DNA of 14,960 nucleotides from Syntrophomonadaceae bacterium. Lineage in GTDB: Bacteria > Bacillota_D > Dethiobacteria > DTU022. The notes under the pieces are model-generated. The model searched no databases. It was not told the DNA's origin and saw only the letters and a program-made list of their open reading frames with translations. The stretch lies in contig PWUG01000074.1 in the NCBI GenBank assembly GCA_003562605.1, positions 1 to 14,960 on the forward strand, written 5' to 3'. Made by a program: the position numbers and the translations under genes. Below, one piece after another: positions 7,488 through 14,960 of the stretch. Position 1 is the first letter of the stretch. Every line of letters begins with the position of its first letter.

Positions 7488-7565
7488 GGTGGGTGTAGCT
7501 CAGTAGGTTAGAGCGCCAGGTTGTGGCCCTGGAGGCCGTGGGTTCGAATCCCATCACTCACCCCA
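7488..7565 (+). tRNA. tRNA-His (anticodon GTG)
   Basis: A full cloverleaf can be drawn. Acceptor GTGGGTG (7489-7495) pairs with CACTCAC (7555-7561); the anticodon stem CCAGG/CCTGG (7516-7520 / 7528-7532) encloses the loop TTGTGGC with GTG at 7523-7525; the T-arm is GTGGG TTCGAAT CCCAT. The extra G-1 typical of tRNA-His is encoded at 7488 opposite C73 (7562), and the 3' CCA is encoded at 7563-7565. Confidence 0.97.
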
Positions 7566-7600
7566 GGTTTTTCTAAATAAGCGATAAATAGTTTAACTGC

Positions 7601-7675
7601 TGGGGCGTAGCCAAGCGGTAAGGCACGGGTCTTTGGAATCCGCATGCGTAGGTTCGAATCCTACCGCCCCAGCCA
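7601..7675 (+). tRNA. tRNA-Gln (anticodon TTG)
   Basis: Acceptor TGGGGCG (7601-7607) pairs with CGCCCCA (7665-7671), followed by discriminator G and an encoded CCA (7673-7675). The anticodon loop CTTTGGA (7631-7637) carries TTG at 7633-7635, and the T-arm is GTAGG TTCGAAT CCTAC. It lies 35 bases after tRNA-His with no promoter between, so the two are probably cotranscribed. Confidence 0.97.
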
Positions 7676-7683
7676 TTTTTATG

Positions 7684-7702
7684 CCCTTTTTTAGGGTTTT
7701 TT
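7684..7702 (+). terminator. Short terminator after the tRNA genes, inside the 3' end of the opposing gene
   Basis: CCCT and AGGG form a 4-bp stem across a 5-base T loop (7684-7696), followed by six T (7697-7702). The stem is short but well placed, 8 bases after tRNA-Gln. It overlaps the stop codon and last codons of the minus-strand flavoprotein gene. Confidence 0.4.
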
Positions 7703-9463
7703 CGGGGCTCTCACCTGCTTTGTGTGCATATAGGGTCCGGGCCCGAAAAGTTCATCGATAATTTGAACGGCAATGCGGTAAGTGGACTTAACACTCTCAA
7801 GGGCCATGCTGGCATTGATAATCTGACCCTGAATCATTGCTCCGACAGCAAACAATTTAGTTGAAACTGCTAAACCTTCCTTTTTAGTGCCTGCGATAAC
7901 ACCGAAGCTTTCCGGGTCCACCCAGATCCCCCTGTCTTTATTTGGTTTTTTTTCTTTATCCAGAAAACCGGCCAAAGATTCATTTTTATCGATCAGCTGT
8001 TCCTCGATCTGGACAAGGCCTGATGAAAGTATATTCCTTGCCAGGGTTGATGGATTGGACCGGTAAGAGCGGGACTGCCCCCTGGCGTCAACGACATACT
8101 TAAATGTTTCAGTACGGGTTCCGCCGTAACTGTCCAGGTAGTTAAATTCAAAACCGCTTTTTTGCGAGGGTTTATCCAATTCAACAGGGTGAGAAAGCCG
8201 GTGGATTTTTAAAAAACCTGATTCCAGTAAGGCTAATATTTTTTGGGCAATTACAAGGGAAACAGGGGCTGCATGGGCCATAAAGATTGACTGAAAATCA
8301 TTTTCAAACCGCTGCTTCTGGTCAGGCATTAAATTCAAATAGGCCGTTTTGATAACCGAAAGAGACTGAAACAGGATGGGTTGCCACAGAATGTCTCCAT
8401 CGGGATTATCTCCTTCCCGGACCTGTTGAATCTCTGCTTCCAATATGGCAATATGATCTTTTTGCGGGCAGCGGATTTCATCCCAGGGGATGGTTTTTCC
8501 ATAGGCAGTCGTCAACTCCCGATCCAGTAAAACAAATATATCTGCCAGGGTTAAACAATCTTTTTTCTTAGCCATCAGCGCCTGTAAGCCGGTCATTGTA
8601 AAAAATCTATTCTGATGAGATCCTGAACGGCCCCGAATTTTTGGTAAAATTCCATTCCTGGAAAACATAGTAACCGAACGGGAATTCGCAGACGGTTGAA
8701 ATTTGAGCAAACCACTGCCGCTTCCGGTGAAACTTCCTTCCGAAAAAAGAGTCAACACAGCATCAATAGCACTTAAACTGGTTCCGATAATGGCAACAGG
8801 CTCTTTTTCGGGGATCTGTTCAAGTAAGGTTCGGGCCGGCCAGGGAGATGAAAAATACCCGGGTTTCCGGGATTTATTGAACCAGTGGCCGGTAGCAAGC
8901 AGGGCCTTGTCTGTGGGGCAGTAGATAATTTTCTCTGTTTCCAGGTCCAGGGCAGTTATGATCAGTTCCCGGCCAAGGTCCTGGATGTCGGTTACCTCAC
9001 TTTTTTTGTGAACCTGCAGGGATATTCCAAGCTCTTCGGCCATTTGCACCGTTTTGTCAAAACGATCTCTCAGGTAGAGCCCGACTATCATCCGGGGTGG
9101 ATATGCTTTAACTAAATCTTCGTTATCAGCTTTCGAAAACCATAGATCAAGTTCAGGGGATTTATACTTTAGACCATTTTCGAAAGCCTCTATCCAGTCT
9201 GTTAAATCATCCGGGTAAGACGATACAATGCTCATATCACCGGCCTGCATATTGGTTAAATGGCAGGGTAAAATTATTCCACTGTGATAAGGCAGCCCGG
9301 GGCCCGGGTCATAGTTCTTTTCAAAAATGATAATCTTGACAGGTCTGAGCGGCTGTTTCCCTTTTTCAAGCTGTTGTTTTATCATCCTGACGAACTGGTA
9401 GAGCATAGATGTGCCGGTCAGGCCGCAGCCTATAATAGTTAATTTAAAAGGCTCATTATTCAT
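7691..9463 (-). CDS. FAD/NAD(P)-binding oxidoreductase-like protein
   Basis: Large predicted cytoplasmic flavoprotein (590 residues) of the FAD-NAD(P)-binding superfamily related to NAD_binding_9 proteins and amino-acid N-hydroxylases. Numbered from the chosen ATG, the N-terminal Rossmann motif is IIGCGLTG (10-17), an acidic strand end IIIFEKN follows at about 44-50, the LATGHW segment is at 189-194, and a second nucleotide-binding motif IIGTSLSAIDA is at 225-235. The C-terminal part has VVDARGQ and a LFAVGAMIQGQIINAS segment typical of FAD contacts. The substrate is unknown. I chose the ATG at 9463, which overlaps the upstream stop codon by 8 bases (ATGAATAA); an in-frame TTG at 9469 is the alternative. 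The overlap implies translational coupling to the DUF2390-PAS gene, so the two proteins probably work together. Confidence 0.85.
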   Translation of the reverse strand: MNNEPFKLTIIGCGLTGTSMLYQFVRMIKQQLEKGKQPLRPVKIIIFEKNYDPGPGLPYHSGIILPCHLTNMQAGDMSIVSSYPDDLTDWIEAFENGLKYKSPELDLWFSKADNEDLVKAYPPRMIVGLYLRDRFDKTVQMAEELGISLQVHKKSEVTDIQDLGRELIITALDLETEKIIYCPTDKALLATGHWFNKSRKPGYFSSPWPARTLLEQIPEKEPVAIIGTSLSAIDAVLTLFSEGSFTGSGSGLLKFQPSANSRSVTMFSRNGILPKIRGRSGSHQNRFFTMTGLQALMAKKKDCLTLADIFVLLDRELTTAYGKTIPWDEIRCPQKDHIAILEAEIQQVREGDNPDGDILWQPILFQSLSVIKTAYLNLMPDQKQRFENDFQSIFMAHAAPVSLVIAQKILALLESGFLKIHRLSHPVELDKPSQKSGFEFNYLDSYGGTRTETFKYVVDARGQSRSYRSNPSTLARNILSSGLVQIEEQLIDKNESLAGFLDKEKKPNKDRGIWVDPESFGVIAGTKKEGLAVSTKLFAVGAMIQGQIINASMALESVKSTYRIAVQIIDELFGPGPYMHTKQVRAPKKP

Positions 9464-10346
9464 TTTCAAATCTTTCGTAGTAGCCGATCAATTTTCCGTC
9501 CGGGTCGCGGACACCAACAACGGTTAATTTAAGCCTGTCCTGGTCAACCTTTAGAAAAATTTCATCTTCGCCTTCTTGCAGTCTGGCATGGATTTTTCTG
9601 ATTGCCCTCTCCGATAAGAGGCTGTGGCAGTCAAACAGTGATTTGCCGATTAAATCAGAAACTCCCCGTTTTTCATAATAACGGATCCTGGCGGCCTTGT
9701 TAAGATATTTTATAGTGTGGTTATTATCGACAAAGACAATTGGGCTGCTGAAGCTGTCCAGTATGGCATCATATATCTCGGGGCTCATTAACCTTGCCGA
9801 GAAACGTTGAATTTGTTCTCCGATCAGGGACCTGACCAATTGAGTGTCTTTTTGGGGGAAACTGGCGGATAAGATGGCATTTAAAGGACCGATTAGATCG
9901 TCCTTTTCGAAAACCACACCGGGCTGCTTTATTGCGAATTCAGTTAAATAGAGAAATATATTGGCTATGACATCCTCAGCTTTTTTCTCTTCAGACAGGT
10001 TGGGATTTTGCTCAAAGGGTACCGCCATGGCCAGATAAAGCCGCTCGATTTTTTCTGCATCCAATTCAGCCTGGGCAAGGCTTTTTTGAATCATTTCGGT
10101 CTTTTCTTCCGGGAAGCTTTTGTAAGAAGATTCCAAACGCCTGCGAGCCTTCCGAATGGGTCTTACAATATCTTCTTGCCATCCGGAAACTACTTCCATC
10201 GCCTGCAAGATGTTCCCCCGGTTCATTTTGCCGCCGCCCGAAGTTCCAACCTTAAGACAGAAAAAAAGAAGGTCCATATCAATGCCGTAGCGGCTCTGAA
10301 GCTCATAGCAGGATTCTTGAACACCGGGCTGCTCATAAAAGTTCAT
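9456..10346 (-). CDS. DUF2390/TIGR02444-PAS domain fusion protein
   Basis: Predicted cytoplasmic protein of 296 residues with no membrane segments. Residues 1-105 match what I recall of the TIGR02444/DUF2390 family: a PGVQESCYELQ opening, DMDLLFFCL (23-31), WQEDIVRPIRKARRRLE (56-72) and a helical AELDAEKIERL. That family has no known function and is best known from Proteobacteria. Residues about 193-292 form a PAS domain with SPIVFVDNNHTIKYLNKAA and GKSLFDCHS (234-242), a signature of DUF438-like/PAS_10 domains; Cys240-His241 could bind a ligand, but this is speculation. No output domain (kinase, cyclase, DNA-binding) is visible, so it may act through its partner. ATG 10346 has GAGG 10 bases upstream. 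It is the first gene of the operon with the flavoprotein and is divergent from an MFS gene. Confidence 0.8.
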   Translation of the reverse strand: MNFYEQPGVQESCYELQSRYGIDMDLLFFCLKVGTSGGGKMNRGNILQAMEVVSGWQEDIVRPIRKARRRLESSYKSFPEEKTEMIQKSLAQAELDAEKIERLYLAMAVPFEQNPNLSEEKKAEDVIANIFLYLTEFAIKQPGVVFEKDDLIGPLNAILSASFPQKDTQLVRSLIGEQIQRFSARLMSPEIYDAILDSFSSPIVFVDNNHTIKYLNKAARIRYYEKRGVSDLIGKSLFDCHSLLSERAIRKIHARLQEGEDEIFLKVDQDRLKLTVVGVRDPDGKLIGYYERFENE

Positions 10347-10406
10347 TGATCAAAACCTCATATAAATAAAAATATTAAAATGGGATTTTCTGCTTTTGCT
10401 GAAAAA

Positions 10407-10436
10407 ATAATACCATAGTATTTAACCATAAAGCAA
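10407..10436 (-). promoter_or_regulatory. Candidate promoter for the DUF2390-PAS / flavoprotein operon
   Basis: On the minus strand, TTGCTT (complement of 10431-10436) is followed after 18 bases by TATTAT (complement of 10407-10412), giving a start near 10400 and a 50-60 base leader. The 274-base divergent gap also has TATAAT at 10596-10601 ahead of the MFS gene, but without a recognisable -35. I see no clear operator or riboswitch in this gap. Confidence 0.4.
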
Positions 10437-10620
10437 ATCGGGCAATAAATTGAATTGGTGAGAAAGCTAAATCATAATTAACTGAAAAGGTGAATGCATT
10501 GCTAATGTCGAACATAAGCTGTAACTTCTGAGACCAGGAGTAATTACATAGGCTGCAGCTCAAACCCGGATGAAAACCGCTGTTTCCTAACCAAGTATAA
10601 TCGGAGCCGGAGAACACTAC

Positions 10621-11856
10621 ATGGAAAATGTTGAAACCGTTGAGCAAAATTCCGAAGCAAGTGAAAACCCCAAGTTGTGGACAAAAGATTTTCTTTTCGT
10701 TTGCCTGTCATCATTTTTTCTGTTTCTCGCCTTCCATAGTATGATCCCCACCCTGCCTATTTACATGGAGCGTTATGGAGGAGGCGCTTCCGGCGCAGGC
10801 TTGCCACTTGCCGCCCTGACCATCGGAGCTGTTCTTACCAGGCCCATTGCGGGGTGGGCTTTAGATGCTTACGGCCGTAAAGCGCTTTTTATCGGGGGAT
10901 TACTGCTTTTCCTGATACCGGTTTTCTTTTACATCTGCATGATCCCCGCATTTTTTCTGATTGTCATGAGATTTTTCCAGGGTATGGGATGGGGAATCGG
11001 GAATACAGCTTCCAACACGGTCGCATCGGATATTGTACCGCTTAAGAGAATGGGCGAAGGGATGGGCATTTTTACCCTGACTCTTACCCTGCCCATGGCT
11101 GTATCACCGGTCCTAAGTTTATGGGTTTTGGATCGCTATTCATTTTCGCTGCTATATGGGATTACCTTCTTTTTAACCCTGGTATCAATATTCTTTGTTT
11201 TTTTCATCCGGTTTCCCCGGCAGGAAAGGCCAAAAGTAAAACCGAAGTTTAACCTACTGGAAAAATCTGGCATTAAGCCGGCAATGGTTATGCTAATGTT
11301 TACGATGAGCTACAGTTCCATGCTCTCTTTTCTGCCTGTATATGCATTGAGCCAGAATATTGAGTCCACAGGACTCTTTTATACAGCCTTTGCTTTGGCC
11401 ACGCTGATGACTCGCCCCCTGTCAGGGGCGTTTGTCGATCGGAAAGGGGAAAAAGGATTTAATCTTGCAATAGCGATTGGTTGTATGTGCATCTGCAGTT
11501 CCTTGATCGTTGTAGCCCAGGCCTCCACGATTTCTCACCTGATAATCGGAGGCATACTCTATGGAATCGGTTTTGGTATGGCACAACCAACCATACATGC
11601 GCTTTGTATCAGGAGTGCGCCTCCCGAAAAGAGAGGCGCTGCCAACGCAACATACTGGACCGCATATGATGTCGGCATTTTTCTCGGATCCATTATATGG
11701 GGATTGGTAGTGGCCCTGGTCGGTTACCATCTGATGTTCTATCTTAATATAATTCCAATGGCCATTGCACTGATCATTCATTTCATGCCTTACCGATTTA
11801 AAAAACAGGGGTTCATCGAAGAAGAAAAAGACACTTCTTTACCTGTCTCGCCTTAG
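10621..11856 (+). CDS. MFS transporter (DHA1-like drug/metabolite exporter)
   Basis: Predicted inner-membrane secondary transporter, 411 residues, with about 12 hydrophobic segments after an acidic N-terminal tail (1-20). The MFS motif A is clear in the loop after TM2 (GWALDAYGRK, 78-87), preceded by LTRPIAG. The second half repeats this as MTRPLSGAFVDRKGEKG, the usual sign of the duplicated six-helix halves. The cytoplasmic central loop carries RFPRQERPKVKPK. Family knowledge suggests proton-coupled efflux of small molecules; the substrate cannot be read from the sequence. The ATG has GGAG at 10608-10611. It is divergent from the DUF2390-PAS/flavoprotein operon, which suggests, but does not show, co-regulation or export of a product. 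It ends 58 bases from the convergent DUF192 gene, with no obvious terminator between. Confidence 0.88.
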   Translation: MENVETVEQNSEASENPKLWTKDFLFVCLSSFFLFLAFHSMIPTLPIYMERYGGGASGAGLPLAALTIGAVLTRPIAGWALDAYGRKALFIGGLLLFLIPVFFYICMIPAFFLIVMRFFQGMGWGIGNTASNTVASDIVPLKRMGEGMGIFTLTLTLPMAVSPVLSLWVLDRYSFSLLYGITFFLTLVSIFFVFFIRFPRQERPKVKPKFNLLEKSGIKPAMVMLMFTMSYSSMLSFLPVYALSQNIESTGLFYTAFALATLMTRPLSGAFVDRKGEKGFNLAIAIGCMCICSSLIVVAQASTISHLIIGGILYGIGFGMAQPTIHALCIRSAPPEKRGAANATYWTAYDVGIFLGSIIWGLVVALVGYHLMFYLNIIPMAIALIIHFMPYRFKKQGFIEEEKDTSLPVSP

Positions 11857-11914
11857 GTTAATATTTCACTACCCTGCCATTCTATATAACTAACCAAAAA
11901 CTCAAGCTTCTCAA

Positions 11915-12430
11915 CTATTTAGCCAATCGCATCAGATATTCACTCCTCAACTCAATTAGATCACCAACCTTCAGGCCCAACTCAGAAGCAAGGCCCCCAC
12001 GCAGTTCAATAGCGAACTGAACCGGCCCATTGCTGGAATAGACAGTCAAATCTTCATCGGGTGTTCCCGGTTCGGGAGGCTGCATTTCATGTATGGCAGA
12101 AACAATACCTTCCCTGTCAATAAAAATAACATCGATTGGCATCAGGCAATCCTTCATCCAAAAGCTGACTTCTGCCGGATAGGGCGGCTCATCCGGAAAA
12201 ACAAATAGCATCCCTTTATCATCAGCCATAAATTCACGGCCCATCAAGCCCTGCGCCCTTTGATCGGGAGTCAGGGCCAGTTCCAGCTCAAACAGGCGAT
12301 CCGCCAAATAAACCTCTTCAACGGAAACATCGGCAGGTGATTTGGGCGCACAACCGGTAATGACACCCGCCAGAGGCAGAATAATCAGGACCAACAAGAA
12401 TTTTTCTGTAATATTCCTTTTACTCTTCAT
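11915..12430 (-). CDS. DUF192 family lipoprotein
   Basis: Predicted membrane-anchored extracellular lipoprotein, 171 residues. The N-terminus is a lipoprotein signal peptide: KSKR, a hydrophobic stretch, then VITGC with the lipidated Cys27. The rest matches the DUF192 domain: LFELELALTPDQRAQGLMGR, GMLFVFPDE, SFWMKDCLMPIDVIFID and a C-terminal FAIELRGGLASELGLK. The function of this family is not established. It is the last gene of the MBL-glpK-DUF192 operon: its ATG overlaps the glpK stop by 11 bases (ATGAAGAGTAA), so translation is probably coupled. No direct link between a DUF192 lipoprotein and glycerol metabolism is known to me. Confidence 0.9.
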   Translation of the reverse strand: MKSKRNITEKFLLVLIILPLAGVITGCAPKSPADVSVEEVYLADRLFELELALTPDQRAQGLMGREFMADDKGMLFVFPDEPPYPAEVSFWMKDCLMPIDVIFIDREGIVSAIHEMQPPEPGTPDEDLTVYSSNGPVQFAIELRGGLASELGLKVGDLIELRSEYLMRLAK

Positions 12431-13931
12431 CTTCAGCCCAGCCCAGTGACCTTTTTACCGCCTTTTGCCATCCAGCATATAAGGCTTCCCTGGCTGCTTC
12501 TTCCATCTGAGGCTCGAACACTGCACTCTGCTTCCACCTGCCGGCCAGTTCCTCAATATTACTCCAGAAGCCGGAAGCCAGACCCGCCAGGTAAGCCGCC
12601 CCCAGGGCGGTTGTATCAAAAGTGGCGGCCCGGCGCACCACCATGCCGGTAATATCGGCCTGGAACTGAAGCAGCATATCCATAACACTTGCCCCGCCGT
12701 CCACCCTCAATTCCTTAAGGGGAAGACTAGCTTCCCTGTGCATAACTTCGAGAACATCCCTGGTCTGATAGGCCATCGCCTCAACAACAGCTCTTGCCAA
12801 GTGCGCCTTTGTCGTGCCCCCGGTAATACCGATAAGCAGGCCACGGGCATAAGGATCCCAGTGCGGGGCTCCCAGTCCGGCAAAAGCGGGAACCAGGTAA
12901 ACCCCCTCATTGCACTCCACCTGCCTGGCAAGGTTTTCCAGGTCGGCTGATTTGCCAATCAGCCCAAGGCCATCTCTCAACCACTGTACAGCGGCCCCGG
13001 TAATGAATATACTACCTTCAAGAGCATATTCAACCCTTTTATCCACACCCCAGGCTATCGTGGTCAGTAAACCCCTTTGCGAGGTAACAGCCTTTACACC
13101 TGTATTCATCAGCAGGAAAGAGCCAGTACCGTAAGTATTCTTGGTCATTCCCGGGCTGTAGCAGGCCTGCCCGAAAAGCGCGGCCTGTTGGTCTCCGGCT
13201 ATACCACCCACGGAGATGCGTGAATTAAAAAAAACCTCCGGGTCAGTTTCGCCGAATAAGTTACTGCTGGGCATTACTTCGGGCAGAATCAAATCAGGCA
13301 CCTTAAATAGTTCCAGCAGTTCGGGATCCCACTTAAGATTATGAATGTTGTATAGCAGTGTACGAGAAGCATTCGAATAATCAGTGGCGAAAATCGTGCC
13401 TCCGGTTAAACGAAACAAAAGGTAGCTGTCGACAGTACCACAGGCCAGGTATCCCTCTTCGGAAGCACTGTTTACTTCCGGAATATTTTCCAACGCCCAG
13501 CGGAGCTTAGTTCCCGAAAAATAGGGGTCAAGCAAAAGGCCTGTCTTGCGGCGCACATTCTCTTCATGACCTGCTTCTTTCAAATGGCGGCACATTTCAG
13601 CAGTTCGGCGGCACTGCCAGACAATCGCCCTGGTAATTGCCTTACCGGTTCTGCGGTCCCAGAATACAAGAGTTTCACGCTGGTTAGTTATGCCGATGGC
13701 GACAATGTCTGAAGCAGGCGAACCTGCTTCCTTAAGTGCATCGCCCGTTGTTAATAAAACATTGCCCCAGATTTCATCAGGATCGTGTTCAACCCAGCCC
13801 GGTTGTGGGTAATATTGTTTATGTTCCCGGTATGCCCGGGCCCGGGCAAGACCTTCACGGTCCCAGAGTATTGCTGTCGTTCCGGTTGTACCCTGGTCGA
13901 TCGATAAAATATATTTACTTATTTTTCGCAC
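12420..13931 (-). CDS. glpK: Glycerol kinase
   Basis: Phosphorylates glycerol with ATP to sn-glycerol 3-phosphate in the cytoplasm. The 503-residue length is typical of the FGGY family. Diagnostic segments are SIDQGTTGTTAIL (10-22), GWVEHDP (45-51), GITNQRET (80-87, with the glycerol-binding Arg-Glu pair), IVWQCRRT (103-110), DPYFSGTK (135-142) and the catalytic Asp247 in GIAGDQQAALFGQ. In many Gram-positive kinases a histidine near residue 232 (YHFFG) is phosphorylated by HPr of the PTS; here that stretch reads EVFFN with Val233, so PTS activation appears absent. The start is a GTG at 13931 with a weak purine-rich site; it gives the normal N-terminus just before KYILSIDQGTT. The gene is 28 bases after the MBL gene and overlaps DUF192. 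No glycerol facilitator or glycerol-3-phosphate dehydrogenase is seen nearby. Confidence 0.97.
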   Translation of the reverse strand: MRKISKYILSIDQGTTGTTAILWDREGLARARAYREHKQYYPQPGWVEHDPDEIWGNVLLTTGDALKEAGSPASDIVAIGITNQRETLVFWDRRTGKAITRAIVWQCRRTAEMCRHLKEAGHEENVRRKTGLLLDPYFSGTKLRWALENIPEVNSASEEGYLACGTVDSYLLFRLTGGTIFATDYSNASRTLLYNIHNLKWDPELLELFKVPDLILPEVMPSSNLFGETDPEVFFNSRISVGGIAGDQQAALFGQACYSPGMTKNTYGTGSFLLMNTGVKAVTSQRGLLTTIAWGVDKRVEYALEGSIFITGAAVQWLRDGLGLIGKSADLENLARQVECNEGVYLVPAFAGLGAPHWDPYARGLLIGITGGTTKAHLARAVVEAMAYQTRDVLEVMHREASLPLKELRVDGGASVMDMLLQFQADITGMVVRRAATFDTTALGAAYLAGLASGFWSNIEELAGRWKQSAVFEPQMEEAAREALYAGWQKAVKRSLGWAEDEE

Positions 13932-13959
13932 CCCCGCAATATTTTATGGGTAATTGGAT

Positions 13960-14943
13960 CTAAACGACAGAAAAGACTATCGTATTACCAATCACAGCCC
14001 TATTTACTTTCCCCATTGTTTCGAGGTGGTAAATATGAGCCAGTGCTTCTACTGTAGCAAACCACTGCTGCATTAAGGGAAAGTCGCTCCATTTATCTGC
14101 TACCAGGTCCCATGTCATCTTTGAAGCCACATCAAAAGCGCTTACCTGGTCCTTCTCTTTTAGAATGCTGATAACTTCTTCGAGGCGCTGGCAGTGATGT
14201 TCTTTTAGCTCTTCAATCCTTGAGCGGCAATTTCTAATTAACCTGCGATGCCCAGGCAGCACTAGATCAACTGGCATAGAATAAATACGATCCAGGCTTT
14301 TTAAGTATTCTCCCAGGGAATCACTACCATCAAGCCAGACCGAGATATTCGGCGTAATATCACCCAGGATATGATCTCCGGAAAATAAATACTTCAGGTG
14401 CGGTTCATATAAGCAGGTATGGCCTTTTGAGTGGCCGGGGGTGACTACACAGTGCAGTTCATAACCGCTATAGTTTATTACGTTACCTTCGTAAACCATC
14501 GTGAAGTTAATCGGTTCGGTAGGCTTGTAGCTCTGACCTGGATGTGAGTCTATGGCCAGTTTAGCCTTATCCTCCGGAAAGCCATGCTGACCAACCAGGG
14601 AATAAACCAACTGCCAGAGGTTTTCAAGGTTCAAGATCTCTGCATCAGGCTGGTTGAAATAGATCGTAGCATCTTCAGTCGCCAGTACATCGGCCAGGCC
14701 GATATGATCGGCATGTAGATGGGTTATAAAGAAATCAGTTTTATGCAGTTCTATCCCAAGTTCTGTAAAAGCTCTTAGCAGAGCAGTTTTACATTCTTCG
14801 CGGTTTAATCCGGTATCGATAACAAGATTTCGCTTATCCCCTTTAATAATATAAGAGTTTGTCGCTTTTAAGGGGTTACGGGGAAGTGGAATTTCAGCGC
14901 GGAATAAATCGGGCCTGATCTGCTCGATTATAGTTTTAGCCAT
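13960..14943 (-). CDS. MBL-fold metallohydrolase
   Basis: Predicted cytoplasmic dizinc hydrolase of the metallo-beta-lactamase superfamily, 327 residues. All metal-binding motifs are present: THLHADH (74-80, giving His75, His77, Asp79, His80), His171 in TPGHSKGHT, Asp190 in FSGDHIL, and His232 in VLPGHRR. The order and spacing resemble glyoxalase II-like/class B hydrolases with an added C-terminal helical region (about 245-320). The substrate is not identifiable; a thioester or phospho-ester are family-level possibilities. The ATG is supported by AAAGGGTGA just upstream. It appears to be the first gene of a minus-strand operon with glpK and the DUF192 lipoprotein; its promoter lies at or beyond the right edge. 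Confidence 0.93.
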   Translation of the reverse strand: MAKTIIEQIRPDLFRAEIPLPRNPLKATNSYIIKGDKRNLVIDTGLNREECKTALLRAFTELGIELHKTDFFITHLHADHIGLADVLATEDATIYFNQPDAEILNLENLWQLVYSLVGQHGFPEDKAKLAIDSHPGQSYKPTEPINFTMVYEGNVINYSGYELHCVVTPGHSKGHTCLYEPHLKYLFSGDHILGDITPNISVWLDGSDSLGEYLKSLDRIYSMPVDLVLPGHRRLIRNCRSRIEELKEHHCQRLEEVISILKEKDQVSAFDVASKMTWDLVADKWSDFPLMQQWFATVEALAHIYHLETMGKVNRAVIGNTIVFSVV

Positions 14944-14960
14944 TGGATCACCCTTTTCAA

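Noticed and set aside
10480..10620. Possible riboswitch in the leader of the MFS gene
   Set aside because: I could not match the conserved core of any riboswitch class I know (TPP, SAM, FMN, cobalamin, c-di-GMP, purine, glycine). A covariance-model scan would decide.
10375..10647. 90-codon minus-strand ORF in the divergent gap before the MFS gene
   Set aside because: It overlaps the MFS start and the candidate promoter of the PAS operon and has no recognisable domain.
11422..11781. 119-codon minus-strand ORF within the MFS gene
   Set aside because: Shadow of the transporter reading frame.

Overview
The window looks like chromosomal DNA of an anaerobic, moderate-GC Bacillota (Clostridia-like, possibly a fatty-acid-oxidising or syntrophic lineage). 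This is inferred from strong AGGAGG-type ribosome binding sites, some TTG and GTG starts, a FadN-type beta-oxidation protein followed by a thiolase, a clostridial-type single-cluster ferredoxin, a LiaF-like membrane protein and TTATCCACA DnaA boxes. I see no phage genes, insertion sequence, CRISPR array or rRNA.

Layout. Bases 1-2752 (+): the 3' part of a fadN-like 3-hydroxyacyl-CoA dehydrogenase/enoyl-CoA hydratase (5' end outside the window) and a tightly coupled thiolase (fadA), ending in a long hairpin terminator. Bases 2882-4057 (+): a stand-alone M24 metallopeptidase-family protein with its own terminator. Bases 4058-4674: a 617-base gap between annotated-size genes. It holds a tiny minus-strand lipoprotein-like ORF (26 residues), an A/T-rich tract and a cluster of DnaA-box-like 9-mers. 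Bases 4675-4857 (+): a single [4Fe-4S] ferredoxin. Bases 5015-6553 (+): a MurE-like Mur ligase whose C-terminal domain lacks the usual MurE signatures. Bases 6556-7311 (-): a LiaF-like membrane protein, convergent with the ligase. Bases 7488-7675 (+): tRNA-His and tRNA-Gln behind a good sigma-A promoter. Bases 7691-10346 (-): a two-gene operon, first a DUF2390/TIGR02444-PAS fusion and then a FAD/NAD(P)-binding oxidoreductase, overlapping by 8 bases. Bases 10621-11856 (+): a divergent MFS transporter. Bases 11915-14943 (-): an operon of an MBL-fold hydrolase, glycerol kinase (glpK) and a DUF192 lipoprotein.

How the genes fit together. The fadN-fadA pair supplies hydration, dehydrogenation and thiolysis of acyl-CoAs. 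GlpK phosphorylates glycerol; its usual HPr phosphorylation histidine is replaced by valine, so PTS control appears absent. The most unusual material is (i) the DUF2390-PAS sensor-like protein coupled to a flavoprotein and divergent from an MFS exporter, (ii) the divergent Mur ligase beside a ferredoxin, and (iii) the ferredoxin upstream region with DnaA boxes and a signal-peptide-only lipoprotein ORF. None of these functions can be proved from the sequence alone.
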